Shown: positions 27,588 to 36,590, counted from the first letter of the stretch. The stretch is DNA of 64,000 bases from Phycisphaerales bacterium (GCA_022360095.1 JAKSDK010000138.1:186001-250000), one strand, 5' to 3'. Notes: a model not told the origin generated them from the letters alone. Translations and numbers: made by a program.

Positions 27588-28529
27588 ATGACGGATGACC
27601 AGACGCCGAATAACGACAGCTCGCCCCCCAGTCGCGACCTGACGAGCAACACAACCCCTAAGCCTGCCGAGGCAGGCACACCACCAAAGCCGGGCGCGAG
27701 CGCCAGTGCCCCAAAAACGAGCTCCGAGCAATCCCCCAAGGACGGCTTCGGGGCCGTCACCGCATGGATGGGCAAAGCGTTGCGAATTATCTTCGCACCG
27801 CTGGTCTGGCTTCTGAGGCCGTTGGTGTTTCGGGTCAGCATGGACAAGAACCTTCCCAAGGTCTACTTCACGAGCTTTTCGACTTTGGTGTACCTCTGGC
27901 CGATCATGGTCGTGGGCTGGATCAACACGATGTTGTATGGATGGATCGACCCGGCAGTCCTGGGATGGGTCTGGATCACGGTCATGCTCGTCGTCATCCT
28001 GTGTATCGGGTCGGACACGGACCGAAACAAAACGATCGTCATTATCCTTGTAGGACTCCTTCTATGGATCGGCGGACTGCTGATCGAGGAGAAACAAGGC
28101 ATCCCCGTCATCTCTCGTGTCTACGACCATTTCGCCGGCTACGAAGTCAGCTTCAACCCGGGCACGGCCCAGGTCTTCAGTGTGGCCACATTAATCATCC
28201 TGATTTTCGTCGTGCTCGCCGCATGGTTCGACGGCCGCTATGAAATCACCACACGGGAAATCTCTCACAAGCGGCTCTTCCGTACGAGCGACTCGCTGCC
28301 GCGTGCGGCCAAACGAATCAAACGCGACTGGCGCGACCTGACCGAAGTGTTCCTGGGCCTGGGAGCGGGTGATTTGATCGTCCTTGACTCCAACAAGAAC
28401 ATCGTCATGCGAATTCCCAACGTGCCGTTCCTCTGGTTCTTCCGGCATGACGTGGACCACATTCTCGAGGTCCTCGCCACAACGGAAATTGATGAAGCGG
28501 CCGCAATCGAGGAGGAAGACATCGCCTGA
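27588..28529 (+). CDS. Uncharacterised membrane protein with disordered N-terminus
   Basis: A 313-residue protein. Residues 1-55 are a Pro/Ser/Ala-rich disordered linker. Hydrophobic helices then lie around residues 60-80, 95-115, 120-140, 148-165 and 200-218. The C-terminal 95 residues are soluble, with a mixed alpha/beta pattern resembling a PH-like (bPH2) domain: YEITTREISHKRLF, then an EVFLGLGAGDLIVLDS strand. I do not recognise a named family and assign no function. The linker DNA contains a perfect palindrome (27662-27677). TTGGAG precedes the ATG by 8 nt. Confidence 0.6.
   Translation: MTDDQTPNNDSSPPSRDLTSNTTPKPAEAGTPPKPGASASAPKTSSEQSPKDGFGAVTAWMGKALRIIFAPLVWLLRPLVFRVSMDKNLPKVYFTSFSTLVYLWPIMVVGWINTMLYGWIDPAVLGWVWITVMLVVILCIGSDTDRNKTIVIILVGLLLWIGGLLIEEKQGIPVISRVYDHFAGYEVSFNPGTAQVFSVATLIILIFVVLAAWFDGRYEITTREISHKRLFRTSDSLPRAAKRIKRDWRDLTEVFLGLGAGDLIVLDSNKNIVMRIPNVPFLWFFRHDVDHILEVLATTEIDEAAAIEEEDIA
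27662..27677. repeat. Perfect 16-nt palindrome inside a coding region
   Basis: GCCTGCC, then GA, then GGCAGGC: the arms are exact complements. It lies in the low-complexity linker of the membrane protein gene and encodes part of the PKPAEAGTPP segment. It may be a small palindromic insertion, but a single copy in the window cannot prove this. Confidence 0.5.
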
Positions 28530-28691
28530 TGTGAGCCTTGGCAGGCGAAAAAACGATGGAGCTGAAAAGCCGGACCGGAACCGTCGTTGTTCTTCGTGTC
28601 GGGCTTCAGTCACAAAAAAACGTGACTTCGGCTCGGTAGAACGGCTATGATTCAGAAACCGTGGTTAGGCCTCGGTATGAGGTAGACGCTC

Positions 28692-29351
28692 ATGCCCATG
28701 AATTGCTCTCAATGCCACCATCCGAATCCGGAACAAGCCAGATTCTGCAGCCGCTGCGGACAAGGCCTAGCGCCTCAGATCCCCTTACCGCCCCTGAACA
28801 TGCCCGGGTCCAGAACCCCGAAAAAACAAAAATCAAGCTGCGTATGGTGGACGTTTTTTTTCTGTTTTGTCGCCCTGGGGGGCCTCTGGGCAAGCAAAGG
28901 CCGTCTTCCCTGGTCGTGCTCACTGGCCACTTGTGACGTCGAGCGTAACATCTCCTTGGATACCGCCAAGCGAGAAGCGATGATCGATCTGTTGAGGCCT
29001 AAGGACGTGTCGGTCATCGTGGGTCGCCGCCCGCATGGAATTTTCCTCGAGGGAACCCCGCAGGAAATCCGGACCGTCGAGCGGTTCATTCAACTGTTCG
29101 AGCACGACCATCAGCATGACTGGCACGGTCCCGCCAAATCCAACGATCCGTGGAGCAGCGAGATGGTCGAGCGAACGTACAGGCTCACGAAATCAAAGGC
29201 AAAGACACTCGCCTACGCGCTGTCGCTTTCAGACCTGTATGTGGTCAGGCCTTCTCGCAAGGAACTGGTCATCATCGCGACGAATGAGGACCATAAGACC
29301 ATCAGCGGCATGGTCAATATCCTGGGCGGCAGGTGCACTGCACCCCGATAA
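28692..29351 (+). CDS. Zinc-ribbon protein with one TM helix and a secretin N-domain-like C-terminus
   Basis: A 219-residue protein. The N-terminus is a zinc ribbon (CSQCHHPNPEQARFCSRCG). A basic linker follows, then one membrane helix near residues 50-66 (WWTFFFCFVALGGLW). The C-terminal half has two related alpha/beta segments: FLEGTPQEIRTVERFIQLF and YRLTKSKAKTLAYALSLSDL followed by VVRPSRKELVIIATNE. Alternating helices and strands of this type resemble the small N-domains of secretins (NolW/STN-like), though the match is by eye only. It ends 23 nt before the convergent DUF2203 gene. Confidence 0.55.
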   Translation: MPMNCSQCHHPNPEQARFCSRCGQGLAPQIPLPPLNMPGSRTPKKQKSSCVWWTFFFCFVALGGLWASKGRLPWSCSLATCDVERNISLDTAKREAMIDLLRPKDVSVIVGRRPHGIFLEGTPQEIRTVERFIQLFEHDHQHDWHGPAKSNDPWSSEMVERTYRLTKSKAKTLAYALSLSDLYVVRPSRKELVIIATNEDHKTISGMVNILGGRCTAPR

Positions 29352-29374
29352 TGCCGGAGAATTGTCGGCCCGAT

Positions 29375-29845
29375 TCAGGGCTTCGACTCGATGTGCGAAC
29401 ACTTGGAGAACAAGACTTCGTTGATGGGCTGTCGCCCCCGGTAACCGGCATCCACTTCATGCCAATGCTCGATTTTTTCCTCGCCAAAGCGCCAGCAAAG
29501 CTCGACCAGGCGGCCCTGATAGATGGCGAGAAAATCAACGATCCCTCGACGCCAGTCCTTGAGTTGGCAACCGATGGCGGAAAGTTCCTCTCGCAGTTGC
29601 CAAAGCTTGTCCAGTTCCCCGACGTATCGTTCTCGGAGTTCCTCAAGCTCGCCTTTGGTCACGCCGGGGCCGGGCGCCTGACAGTGCTCTTCAAGCATGC
29701 AGACTCTTTTGTCCTGTTCGACCACGTCGGCCATGATTTTCGAAACAAGAGGCAGGGTGCGATTGGCATCTTCCAGAGTGAAGATCTTTTGGCCGGTGTG
29801 CAGACGTACGGGTCGCTTCGTTGAAGTTGCGCCGGAGACTTCCAT
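29375..29845 (-). CDS. DUF2203 family protein
   Basis: A 156-residue protein with the DUF2203 pattern. FTLEDANRTLPLVSKIMADV lies near the N-terminus, a charged coiled-coil-like middle follows (LEELRERYVGELDKLWQL), and the conserved end includes GCQLKDWRRGIVDF, LCWRFGEEKIEHWHEVDAGY and GRQPI. The function of the family is unknown. The length fits, with about 20 extra N-terminal residues. The Shine-Dalgarno GAAGGGA stands 11 nt before the ATG. Confidence 0.85.
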   Translation of the reverse strand: MEVSGATSTKRPVRLHTGQKIFTLEDANRTLPLVSKIMADVVEQDKRVCMLEEHCQAPGPGVTKGELEELRERYVGELDKLWQLREELSAIGCQLKDWRRGIVDFLAIYQGRLVELCWRFGEEKIEHWHEVDAGYRGRQPINEVLFSKCSHIESKP

Positions 29846-30243
29846 GCTGGCCTCGCTCCCTTCTATTATTTACACACGTCTGATTTCGTAAGTCGCTTGC
29901 GTTGCTTGATACGTTCGACCTTACCACTGCCTCAACGGTGTGTCAACGGATGGCGCGGCGTTTCACGAACTCGTTTGATTATCAGACGAGTCCGATTTGT
30001 TAAATGATCCTGTTCGTCCGTTAAAAGTAAATACTGAGCGAAGCTTAGGTGAATATGACTTGAACAACCCGGCTCTCGTCCGCCTATGCAGACTTCGATT
30101 ATCATCGAATATTACCGGACGATTGCCGTCCGCAAAAGAAACAGGGCTTCCTCGAAAACGCCGGCGAACACCAAAAGAAACGATCCACACCGCCCCGCAG
30201 TGCCATATATATGGCACCCGAATTCGGCGTCGCCGACGCGAAA
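29846..30243. other. Intergenic region with two inverted repeats
   Basis: I see no credible gene here. The left part is the promoter side of the DUF2203 gene. TTCGAT (30094-30099) and ATCGAA (30104-30109) form an inverted repeat around TATC. A perfect 18-nt palindrome sits at 30200-30217. TCGGCG/CGCCGA (30224-30229 and 30231-30236) forms a short GC-rich hairpin just beyond the stop of the next minus-strand gene. Confidence 0.5.
30200..30217. promoter_or_regulatory. Perfect 18-nt palindrome, possible operator
   Basis: GTGCCATATATATGGCAC is its own reverse complement. It lies 26 nt downstream of the stop of the zinc-ribbon membrane protein gene and about 355 nt upstream of the DUF2203 start. 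Symmetry with an AT core is typical of dimeric-regulator sites. Confidence 0.4.
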
Positions 30244-30816
30244 TCAGCCTATCGATAGCGAAAAAATCGCGCCGCCGCACGACATCAGAATCATGCCGCC
30301 CGAAACGACCAACCCGACGATCGCCGGCCAACGGGGTTCATCGCCCTTGACCAACCCTCCTATGGCGAAAATGATCCCCATGAAAGGCCCCAGCCAGGAC
30401 GCGACAAAACAGACGGCCAAGATCCAGGCGTTGTTTTCGGCCGCCTTCTGGAGTTCGCTTTCGAGATCGGCCATCGTCGCATTGGGGTTCACCAGGCCGA
30501 CTGTCGACATCAACGCCATCATCGCAATGATGAGACACGAAACGGAAATCCCGGCCGCGACAAGGGAAGCCCAACCGAGTGTATTGCGACCACTGGATGG
30601 AGGCGACGCCGGATAGCTGACCTGGGCGACCGGAACGACTTCGGAACTCGGGCCCTGGGGGACCGCAACGGGCCCTTTAAGATGAATCGTCGGATCACTG
30701 AAAGCGGGGGCCTGGCTGAGCTTACGACAGAAAGGACAGATCACCATCTGGCCGACGGCTTCGTCGTCCACTTCAATGGGCTGGTCACAGGCTTGGCAGC
30801 GGAATTGCAACGGCAT
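30244..30816 (-). CDS. Zinc-ribbon domain membrane protein
   Basis: About 190 residues from the ATG at 30816; a TTG at 30843 is less likely. A zinc-ribbon-like domain opens the protein (FRCQACDQPIEVDDEAVGQ, then ICPFCRKL). A Pro/Val linker follows and then three hydrophobic segments (near residues 80-100, 125-148 and 155-178) with a DUF4190-like small-residue pattern. The topology suggests a cytoplasmic zinc ribbon on a membrane platform. No function can be assigned. It is followed on the minus strand by a GC-rich hairpin. Confidence 0.6.
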   Translation of the reverse strand: MPLQFRCQACDQPIEVDDEAVGQMVICPFCRKLSQAPAFSDPTIHLKGPVAVPQGPSSEVVPVAQVSYPASPPSSGRNTLGWASLVAAGISVSCLIIAMMALMSTVGLVNPNATMADLESELQKAAENNAWILAVCFVASWLGPFMGIIFAIGGLVKGDEPRWPAIVGLVVSGGMILMSCGGAIFSLSIG

Positions 30817-30908
30817 TTCGGCATACCCCAAGGGAAGATTCAAGAAATCTCAGGGTACTGTAGCCAAACCCGACAGACCTCATCAAGTCCAAACACAACG
30901 GCCGAAGG

Positions 30909-33900
30909 CTACGGAAGAACCGCATCCCAGAACGCGTAGGTGATCTCGAACAACATCATGCGGATCGGCAGATCCATCAACTCCAAAAACATCAGCGTAA
31001 AGCTGAGCTGAAGACCGAATAACCCGAACAGGTTTGCCGGGATGCTGGCGATGGTCGCCCCGCTTTCGGTCGGCATGTTGAAAAAGAACCCCAAAAACGA
31101 ACGCAATCCTTGTCGATCAACAACAGGACTGTCCTCCGGTGGATCGGGTTCCGGAGGATCCTCCGGAGACGATTCTTCACACTCGTCGGGGAGACCATTG
31201 CCGTCAGCGTCGGAACTGGAGCCGGCGGCAAGGTCACATTCATCAGGAATCAGGTTGCTGTTGCAATCCTGGCTTGTTGCCTCCGCCAGATCACAAACGT
31301 CCGGAATGCCGTTACCGTTGCAATCGGGATGCGTGCCGGCAGCGATGTCGCAATCGTCAGGGATGTCGTTACCGTCGCAATCGATGGAGACGGCCGCCGC
31401 AAGGTCGCAAAGATCGGGAATGCCGTTGCCGTTGCAATCCAGGCTCGTGCCGTCCGTCAGGTCACAGGAATCCGGAATCCCGTTGCTATCACAATCCGCT
31501 TCGGTGCTCTCGGACAGGTCGCACGCATCCGGAATATTGTTTCCGTTGCAGTCCGGACTTACCTGGCCGTCGCCATCCGGGTCCGCCTCATCCAGGTCGC
31601 AGTCATCGGGGATTCCGTTCCCATTGCAATCCGGGCTCGACCCGTCGGCGATCTCACAATGGTCCGGTTCGCCGTTGTCATTGCAATCCACGAGCCCCCC
31701 GGAAAGCTCGCATTCATCCGGGACCTCATCGTTATCGCAATCAAAACTGACCTCACCGTCATCGTCCGGATCAGACTCGTCGATATCACATTCGTCGGGC
31801 ACGTCGTTGCCGTTGCAATCCAGACTGGTTTCATCATCAATATCACACTCGTCTGGAATGCCGTTGCTGTTGCAATCCAGCTCAGGATGGCCGGACAGCT
31901 CGCACATATCCGGAACCTCGTCGTTGTTGCAGTCGGACAGGACCTCGCCGTCACCGTCGGGGTCGGACGGATCCACGTCGCATTCGTCGAGAACGCCGTT
32001 GCCGTCACAATCCTGATCGGTCTCAAGATCACACTCATCAGGTATCCCGTTCGAATTGCAGTCCGAAACGACGCCGACATCGATCTCGCAATCGTCCGAG
32101 ATGCCATTCGAATTGCAGTCCATATCCGGGAAGGGAAGGAACTCACAATCATCCGGCCGCTGGTTGTCGTTGCAGTCGAAACTGAACTCGCCGTTCCCGT
32201 CCGGGTCGGCGGGATCGATGTCGCATTCATCGGGAATCCCGTTGAGATTGCAGTCCTGCGATGACCCCTCGATGATTTCCTGGACGTCCGGAACCCCGGT
32301 GTTATTGCAATCCTCGTTGATACCACCCGACGGCTCAACATCGCCGGTCACCACCAGTGCATAACCCTGCGTGCTCTGGTTAACGGCCGTGCCGACGACC
32401 TCAATGGTCCATGTTCCCGTCATCGGCATCGTGCGATGAACTTGCTCGGCATTGTTGACTGCGTCCGCGCTGCCGCCTGTGATGGATTGGGAATCGTCGA
32501 AAACGTTGCCCAGGTAGGTCGTGGTACCGTTGGGAGCCGTGACCACGAGGTCCAGATTGTTCACCGGCGCGAACGTAGCCATCAGGCTCGCGGGCACGTC
32601 GTTCCATACAAGCGTGATCTTCAACGGTTCCTGATCGCTGTTGACATCAAAGGAAACCGTATTGGTTTGCCCCGTGCTCAAGCCGGCGGCGTTACGCACG
32701 TCTTCGACGATAAGTTTCCGGGCGTCGCCGCTGAAAAAGAGCGCATCGTCCATAAGCACTCGCCCCCAGCCCTCGTTCGCGGTGAAGTAGCCGCTGATTC
32801 CGGCCATGTCGACCGCCGAGTTGATGATGGCGGCTTTGAGCAGCGCGCCGGAGGGGGTGAATGCATTCCCTGCATTTGCGGTACCGTCGGGATAATATCC
32901 TTCCATGAAATACTGACGCGCCAGGATCCCCATGGCGGCCACGGCCGGGGCAGCAAAAGACGTCCCTCCCCAAAGGTCCACGCCACATTGCAACGTCGCA
33001 CTCGCGGACCTGGAGTCACAGCCGGGAGCCCAAACCTCGGGCTTCTGACGACCGTCCGACGTGGGGCCGAATCCCCCAAAGCAACGGTTCCCCTGATTCG
33101 GTGTGCTGTCCGTGGCTGCCACGGCAAGCACGTTTTTTGAATTCTCAGGCGCCTGGACTTGAATGTTAGGGTTGGTCACGGCTACGAGCACAAGGTCATC
33201 TTCGAAATCGCGTGTAAAGTCATCGATGTCGCGCGACCACGCGATGTACTCGCGCTGGCCGTTGCCCCAACTGTTGTTGTGGACTCGCGCGCCGTCGTTG
33301 TGGTGAAGCTCAAGGCGCGAATATAGATTCGTTGCCGTAATCTCGCTCGGCTGGTTGCTGAAAACCAACTTACATTCCGGAGCCTGTCCCCGAAAAGCAG
33401 GATCGGTTTCAGCAGGATCATCTCCAGCCAAAACACCCCCAACGTGTGTCCCATGACGGGCATTCCCACCGCTGCCGTCCCCATAGAAAGCCAGGATTTT
33501 TCGATGATTCGGACCAATCGGGTTGGTGTCCGTCAGCGCGCAGTGCGTCGTGCTCATGTTCCAGTCGATAATGCCCGCGACTTGGTTCTGACCGAGCAGC
33601 CCCATGTCCCAAAGTCGCCTGCTTTCCGCGACATTGGTTTGTATGATCCAAGACTTGGCGGCGTTTCGCGGTTGACCTTCAGAAGCCTCCTCGACGAACA
33701 TCAATTGCGCGATGTCACGAAGCTCCTCAACACGACCTTCTGGAATGTCAATCTCGAGCAGGCATTCGCCTTTGCGTTGCTGCACACCACAGAGCTGAGC
33801 CCCACAATGGTCGAGGTTTTCCGCAGCAAGGCCGACATCCGCCTCATTGAACAACCGAACCACCAACCGCTTGACACCTCGGGCTTCGAGTTGCTTCCGC

Positions 33901-34337
33901 TCCGCCGACTCGAAGGTATGCGTTCCTACCGTAGGGCAGATTTTCCACGACCGGTCGAATTCACCCACCCAACGGACGAAGCCAAGAGCGTTCACCGCTT
34001 CGGCCCGCACTTGACGAAGATCGACCACATAGGCGTACATCGGGAGATATTCGCCTGGAATGACCCCGATGGCCTCAAGGGCTCGACGGCGCTCAAGCGT
34101 CATCGGCCCGTCGAGCTGGATCACATAGGCGGCGGCGTCGAAGCTCACCGATTCCGCGTTGGACAATGCGGAATATCTTTGTCGCAAATCGATCCGTCCG
34201 GCCCGCAAATACAATGAACGATCGTCCATCTTGCCCCGGCCTTGGAGCACCTTGTCGTCGCCTAGCGCAGCCGGCACCGAGATCAAAACGACCGACAGGC
34301 AGAACAGGGCCAAACGGACCTGAATTCGCTCAGGCAT
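30909..34337 (-). CDS. Secreted subtilisin-like serine protease with C-terminal calcium-type repeats
   Basis: About 1142 residues from the ATG at 34337, which begins a signal peptide (VRLALFCLSVVLISVPAALG); in-frame upstream starts lack a Shine-Dalgarno. A propeptide-like region is followed by the S8 peptidase domain. The catalytic residues are Asp in GIIDWN, His in RHGTHVGG, the oxyanion Asn in NNSWGNG, and Ser in GGTSFAAP. After it comes a beta-sandwich domain like those after proprotein convertases (NLDLVVTAPNGTTTYLG). A run of 19 DCNxNGIPDxCD-type repeats then precedes an acidic Pro-rich linker and a hydrophobic C-terminal segment. It is probably exported and calcium-stabilised; the hydrophobic tail may anchor it. 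Confidence 0.88.
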   Translation of the reverse strand: MPERIQVRLALFCLSVVLISVPAALGDDKVLQGRGKMDDRSLYLRAGRIDLRQRYSALSNAESVSFDAAAYVIQLDGPMTLERRRALEAIGVIPGEYLPMYAYVVDLRQVRAEAVNALGFVRWVGEFDRSWKICPTVGTHTFESAERKQLEARGVKRLVVRLFNEADVGLAAENLDHCGAQLCGVQQRKGECLLEIDIPEGRVEELRDIAQLMFVEEASEGQPRNAAKSWIIQTNVAESRRLWDMGLLGQNQVAGIIDWNMSTTHCALTDTNPIGPNHRKILAFYGDGSGGNARHGTHVGGVLAGDDPAETDPAFRGQAPECKLVFSNQPSEITATNLYSRLELHHNDGARVHNNSWGNGQREYIAWSRDIDDFTRDFEDDLVLVAVTNPNIQVQAPENSKNVLAVAATDSTPNQGNRCFGGFGPTSDGRQKPEVWAPGCDSRSASATLQCGVDLWGGTSFAAPAVAAMGILARQYFMEGYYPDGTANAGNAFTPSGALLKAAIINSAVDMAGISGYFTANEGWGRVLMDDALFFSGDARKLIVEDVRNAAGLSTGQTNTVSFDVNSDQEPLKITLVWNDVPASLMATFAPVNNLDLVVTAPNGTTTYLGNVFDDSQSITGGSADAVNNAEQVHRTMPMTGTWTIEVVGTAVNQSTQGYALVVTGDVEPSGGINEDCNNTGVPDVQEIIEGSSQDCNLNGIPDECDIDPADPDGNGEFSFDCNDNQRPDDCEFLPFPDMDCNSNGISDDCEIDVGVVSDCNSNGIPDECDLETDQDCDGNGVLDECDVDPSDPDGDGEVLSDCNNDEVPDMCELSGHPELDCNSNGIPDECDIDDETSLDCNGNDVPDECDIDESDPDDDGEVSFDCDNDEVPDECELSGGLVDCNDNGEPDHCEIADGSSPDCNGNGIPDDCDLDEADPDGDGQVSPDCNGNNIPDACDLSESTEADCDSNGIPDSCDLTDGTSLDCNGNGIPDLCDLAAAVSIDCDGNDIPDDCDIAAGTHPDCNGNGIPDVCDLAEATSQDCNSNLIPDECDLAAGSSSDADGNGLPDECEESSPEDPPEPDPPEDSPVVDRQGLRSFLGFFFNMPTESGATIASIPANLFGLFGLQLSFTLMFLELMDLPIRMMLFEITYAFWDAVLP
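31170..32325 (-). repeat. Tandem repeats encoding 19 calcium-type DCNxNGIPD units
   Basis: Nineteen related units of 17-26 residues share the pattern D-C-N-x-N-G-I-P-D-x-C-D/E. The Asp/Asn spacing resembles calcium loops of thrombospondin type 3 or dockerin repeats. Units 2, 6, 9 and 12 are longer and contain an extra acidic DPDG(N/D)GE-like loop. Units 13-19 are all short. Confidence 0.85.
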
Positions 34338-34703
34338 GATCCTTAACCTCTCCATCGGGGCGGCGGAGCGTGGTGGAGCAGCATTAGCCTCTGGTATCAC
34401 CGAGATCCCAAGGGTGATATTCCCCAAGCAGTCTATCACAATCAAGTTATGTTGGCTCGGATCGAGCAGACGGAAGATCCATCCACCGGGCAGTCCACAG
34501 GACTCCGATCCCCTTTGAGAATAATAGCGCCGCGACAGGCGTCCGTTTGAGGAAATCCGGGGGACGAGGGAGATTACGGGAACGAATCTAACGGCCTCAG
34601 ATCAACCCGGGACCGGTATCGGCGAGCAAGAGACGCTCAAATGGATCGCCGGATTTTTTCTGTGGGCTGGAGTGGGCTGATTGAGCTTATCGGGCGACAG
34701 CCG
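34338..34703. other. Intergenic region upstream of the subtilase gene
   Basis: I see no gene in this stretch. TATCACC (34395-34401) and GGTGATA (34413-34419) form a perfect 7-bp inverted repeat about 60 nt upstream of the subtilase start and could be an operator. Nothing clear marks the end of the PilZ gene transcript except the gap itself. Confidence 0.4.
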
Positions 34704-35129
34704 CTAACCATACCAGGAGACGAGCTTGTGTTGAATCAACTCGCAGGCATCTTCGTCATGAAGAACAAATCGCGCCCCGACCAGGACCCCTTGCTGAGTC
34801 ATCTGGTTGTGACGCACCACGGCCGGCACTCTTAAAGCATGGGGATCGGACCAGAAGAGCTTGACCGCCAAGTAGGTGCCGACCGCGAAACCTGAATCAC
34901 AATAGAAACCAATTCCTTTCGTGGAGATATTATCGAGCGTCCCGCTGATATCGACCACCGGGTCCTCGTCGAGGTGAGTGACAAACAAAGGCCACGATCG
35001 ATGGAATCGCTTCGACACACGCCGATCCTGATAGAGACCGGGCGAGGTCGGCTTGATCGTTTTCGCGATGAAACGATCGATTTCTCTCAAGAACACCTGC
35101 GAAAGGGGATCGGCTGTCGCGTTGGGCAT
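34704..35129 (-). CDS. PilZ domain protein
   Basis: About 141 residues from the ATG at 35129; an upstream TTG is unlikely. The C-terminal 95 residues match PilZ: DRRVSKRF carries the RxxxR-like c-di-GMP motif, and DNISTKGIGF corresponds to the D/NxSxxG motif. An N-terminal helix-rich extension precedes it. It is expected to bind cyclic di-GMP and transmit the signal to an unknown partner. No GGDEF or EAL gene is in the window. Confidence 0.82.
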   Translation of the reverse strand: MPNATADPLSQVFLREIDRFIAKTIKPTSPGLYQDRRVSKRFHRSWPLFVTHLDEDPVVDISGTLDNISTKGIGFYCDSGFAVGTYLAVKLFWSDPHALRVPAVVRHNQMTQQGVLVGARFVLHDEDACELIQHKLVSWYG

Positions 35130-35240
35130 CCTGTTCTCCAAGTCCTTCGCCAAAAAAAATGGTCTGTGATATGAGATATACAATACAAACGAAGGGACTC
35201 GCGAAAAAATCTTCGGACGGCCGGTTTTTCGGTCCTTGAA

Positions 35241-36398
35241 TTATCTCTTCCGCCGTTTGGCCTTCGACACGCTTGGTTTTGCATACGACCGAAGCAGATC
35301 GAGCAATGCCAACATGTCCTTCGGCAAAGGCGCTTCAATTTCCAACGGCCTCTCATAAATCGGATGCGTGACGATCAATCGATGCGCGTGCAGCATCTGC
35401 CTACGCCAGCAGGGCTCGTCCGAGTCGTCCGGCCGACCCGTCACATGGCGAACGCCGATATGTCGTCCCCCGTAAAACGGATCACCTACGATTGCGTGAC
35501 GAATGTGTGACATGTGAATGCGGAGCTGGTGTGTCCGGCCTGTCTTGGGAAACAACTCGACCAGGCTGAATCCTGAGAAGCGCTCTCGAACCTGGTATCG
35601 CGTCACCGCCTCCTTGAACAGTTTTCGCTCGAACTTTCCCCCCATGCGCTCGGCAAAACCCGTCGCCACATATCGGTCGTGAACCGTCGGGTGCTGCCCG
35701 ATCGGCACATTGATAAGATCCTCGTCAAACTCGGGATTCCCGTGCACGATCGCATGATAGACCTTTTGTGTCTCGCGCCGCTCGAACTGCAACGCCAAGC
35801 GCCAGTGAGCCTCTTCCGTCTTCGCCACGATCATGACACCCGTTGTATTCTTATCCAGCCGATGCACGATCCCCGGACGAAACGGGTCCTCTGTTTTAGC
35901 AAGCGCGTTCGAATAATAAGCCAGCGCGTTGGCTACGGTGCCTGTCTGTGAACGCGAGGCCGGGTGCGCGATCATCCCCACGGGCTTGTTGATCGCGAGC
36001 ACGAAATCATCTTCATAGAGAATGTCCAGCGGAATGTTCTCAGGGATCACCTCGTACGGTTCAGGCGGCGGAAAGGTGATCTCAATAACATCGCCCGCCT
36101 CCATCTCATAGCTGTTCTTGGTCGGCTTGCCGTTGACCGTAATCTCTCCCCGCTTGATCAGCTTCTGGATGATGGTCCGGGAGACCTTCCGAAAACGGCC
36201 ATGCAGGTACTTGTCCAACCGCCGCCCGGGCATCTTCCGGCGAATCACAACCCTGGCCCGGTTCAGCCCCTCCTCCCCCTCGGACCCAAGCCTCTCGACA
36301 ACATCGTCTTCGGTCCCCGATGGATCCGTGGCGGCCGTGTTTTCTTTTTGAGAACTCCCCTTTTCCCCCCCGTCCGCCATTTCGGTTCGCTCACTCAC
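35241..36398 (-). CDS. rluD: 23S rRNA pseudouridine synthase, RluD family
   Basis: A 385-residue RluA/RluD-type enzyme that converts uridines to pseudouridine in 23S rRNA. A disordered acidic N-terminus of about 50 residues is followed by an S4 RNA-binding domain (RLDKYLHGRFRKVSR, to about 115). The catalytic domain has the active-site Asp in HRLDKNTTG near residue 180 and the later TGRTHQLRIH motif. The C-terminus is basic. GAGAGG precedes the GTG start by 5 nt; an ATG at 36380 is an alternative. The exact family member (RluD, RluC or RluA) cannot be fixed by eye, but the S4 domain favours RluD. Confidence 0.88.
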   Translation of the reverse strand: MSERTEMADGGEKGSSQKENTAATDPSGTEDDVVERLGSEGEEGLNRARVVIRRKMPGRRLDKYLHGRFRKVSRTIIQKLIKRGEITVNGKPTKNSYEMEAGDVIEITFPPPEPYEVIPENIPLDILYEDDFVLAINKPVGMIAHPASRSQTGTVANALAYYSNALAKTEDPFRPGIVHRLDKNTTGVMIVAKTEEAHWRLALQFERRETQKVYHAIVHGNPEFDEDLINVPIGQHPTVHDRYVATGFAERMGGKFERKLFKEAVTRYQVRERFSGFSLVELFPKTGRTHQLRIHMSHIRHAIVGDPFYGGRHIGVRHVTGRPDDSDEPCWRRQMLHAHRLIVTHPIYERPLEIEAPLPKDMLALLDLLRSYAKPSVSKAKRRKR

Positions 36399-36474
36399 GG
36401 ATGCCTCTCAGGATAAACACCTTCCCCAATTTTTTTGCAGATTTGCTGTCCAATCGGCCCTTTCAACGACGTAT

Positions 36475-36503
36475 ATAGTAGTAGAGACGAATATGAAGTC
36501 CAA
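36475..36503 (-). promoter_or_regulatory. Possible rluD promoter
   Basis: On the minus strand TTGGAC (36503-36498) and TACTAT (36480-36475) are separated by 17 nt, about 75 nt upstream of the GTG start. Both boxes match the consensus only partly. Confidence 0.35.
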
Positions 36504-36550
36504 CGGGACTTATCACAAGCTTCTTCTAAGCTTCTTTCCCCTCCGGGAAG

Positions 36551-36590
36551 CACCGGGCTGCCCAAGTGGCTGTCCGGTGTTTTCTTTTTT
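36551..36590 (+). terminator. Orphan rho-independent terminator-like hairpin
   Basis: CACCGG (36551-36556) pairs with CCGGTG (36574-36579), and the inner bases extend this to about 12 bp with one mismatch around a 5-nt loop. A run of T with one C follows. No plus-strand coding gene ends here; both flanking genes are on the minus strand. Confidence 0.55.

Noticed and set aside
29997..30350. 117-codon plus-strand frame in the 29.8-30.2 kb gap
   Set aside because: Arg-rich, no Shine-Dalgarno, and it runs into the antisense of a real zinc-ribbon gene.
31110..32264. Long plus-strand open frame opposite the subtilase repeat region
   Set aside because: It is a mirror of the repeated codons of the real minus-strand gene; its product is a low-complexity Ile/Val/Arg repeat without a ribosome site.
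31170..32325. Regular repeats considered as a CRISPR array
   Set aside because: Repeats are continuous coding sequence for DCNxNGIPD units, with no unique spacers of constant length.
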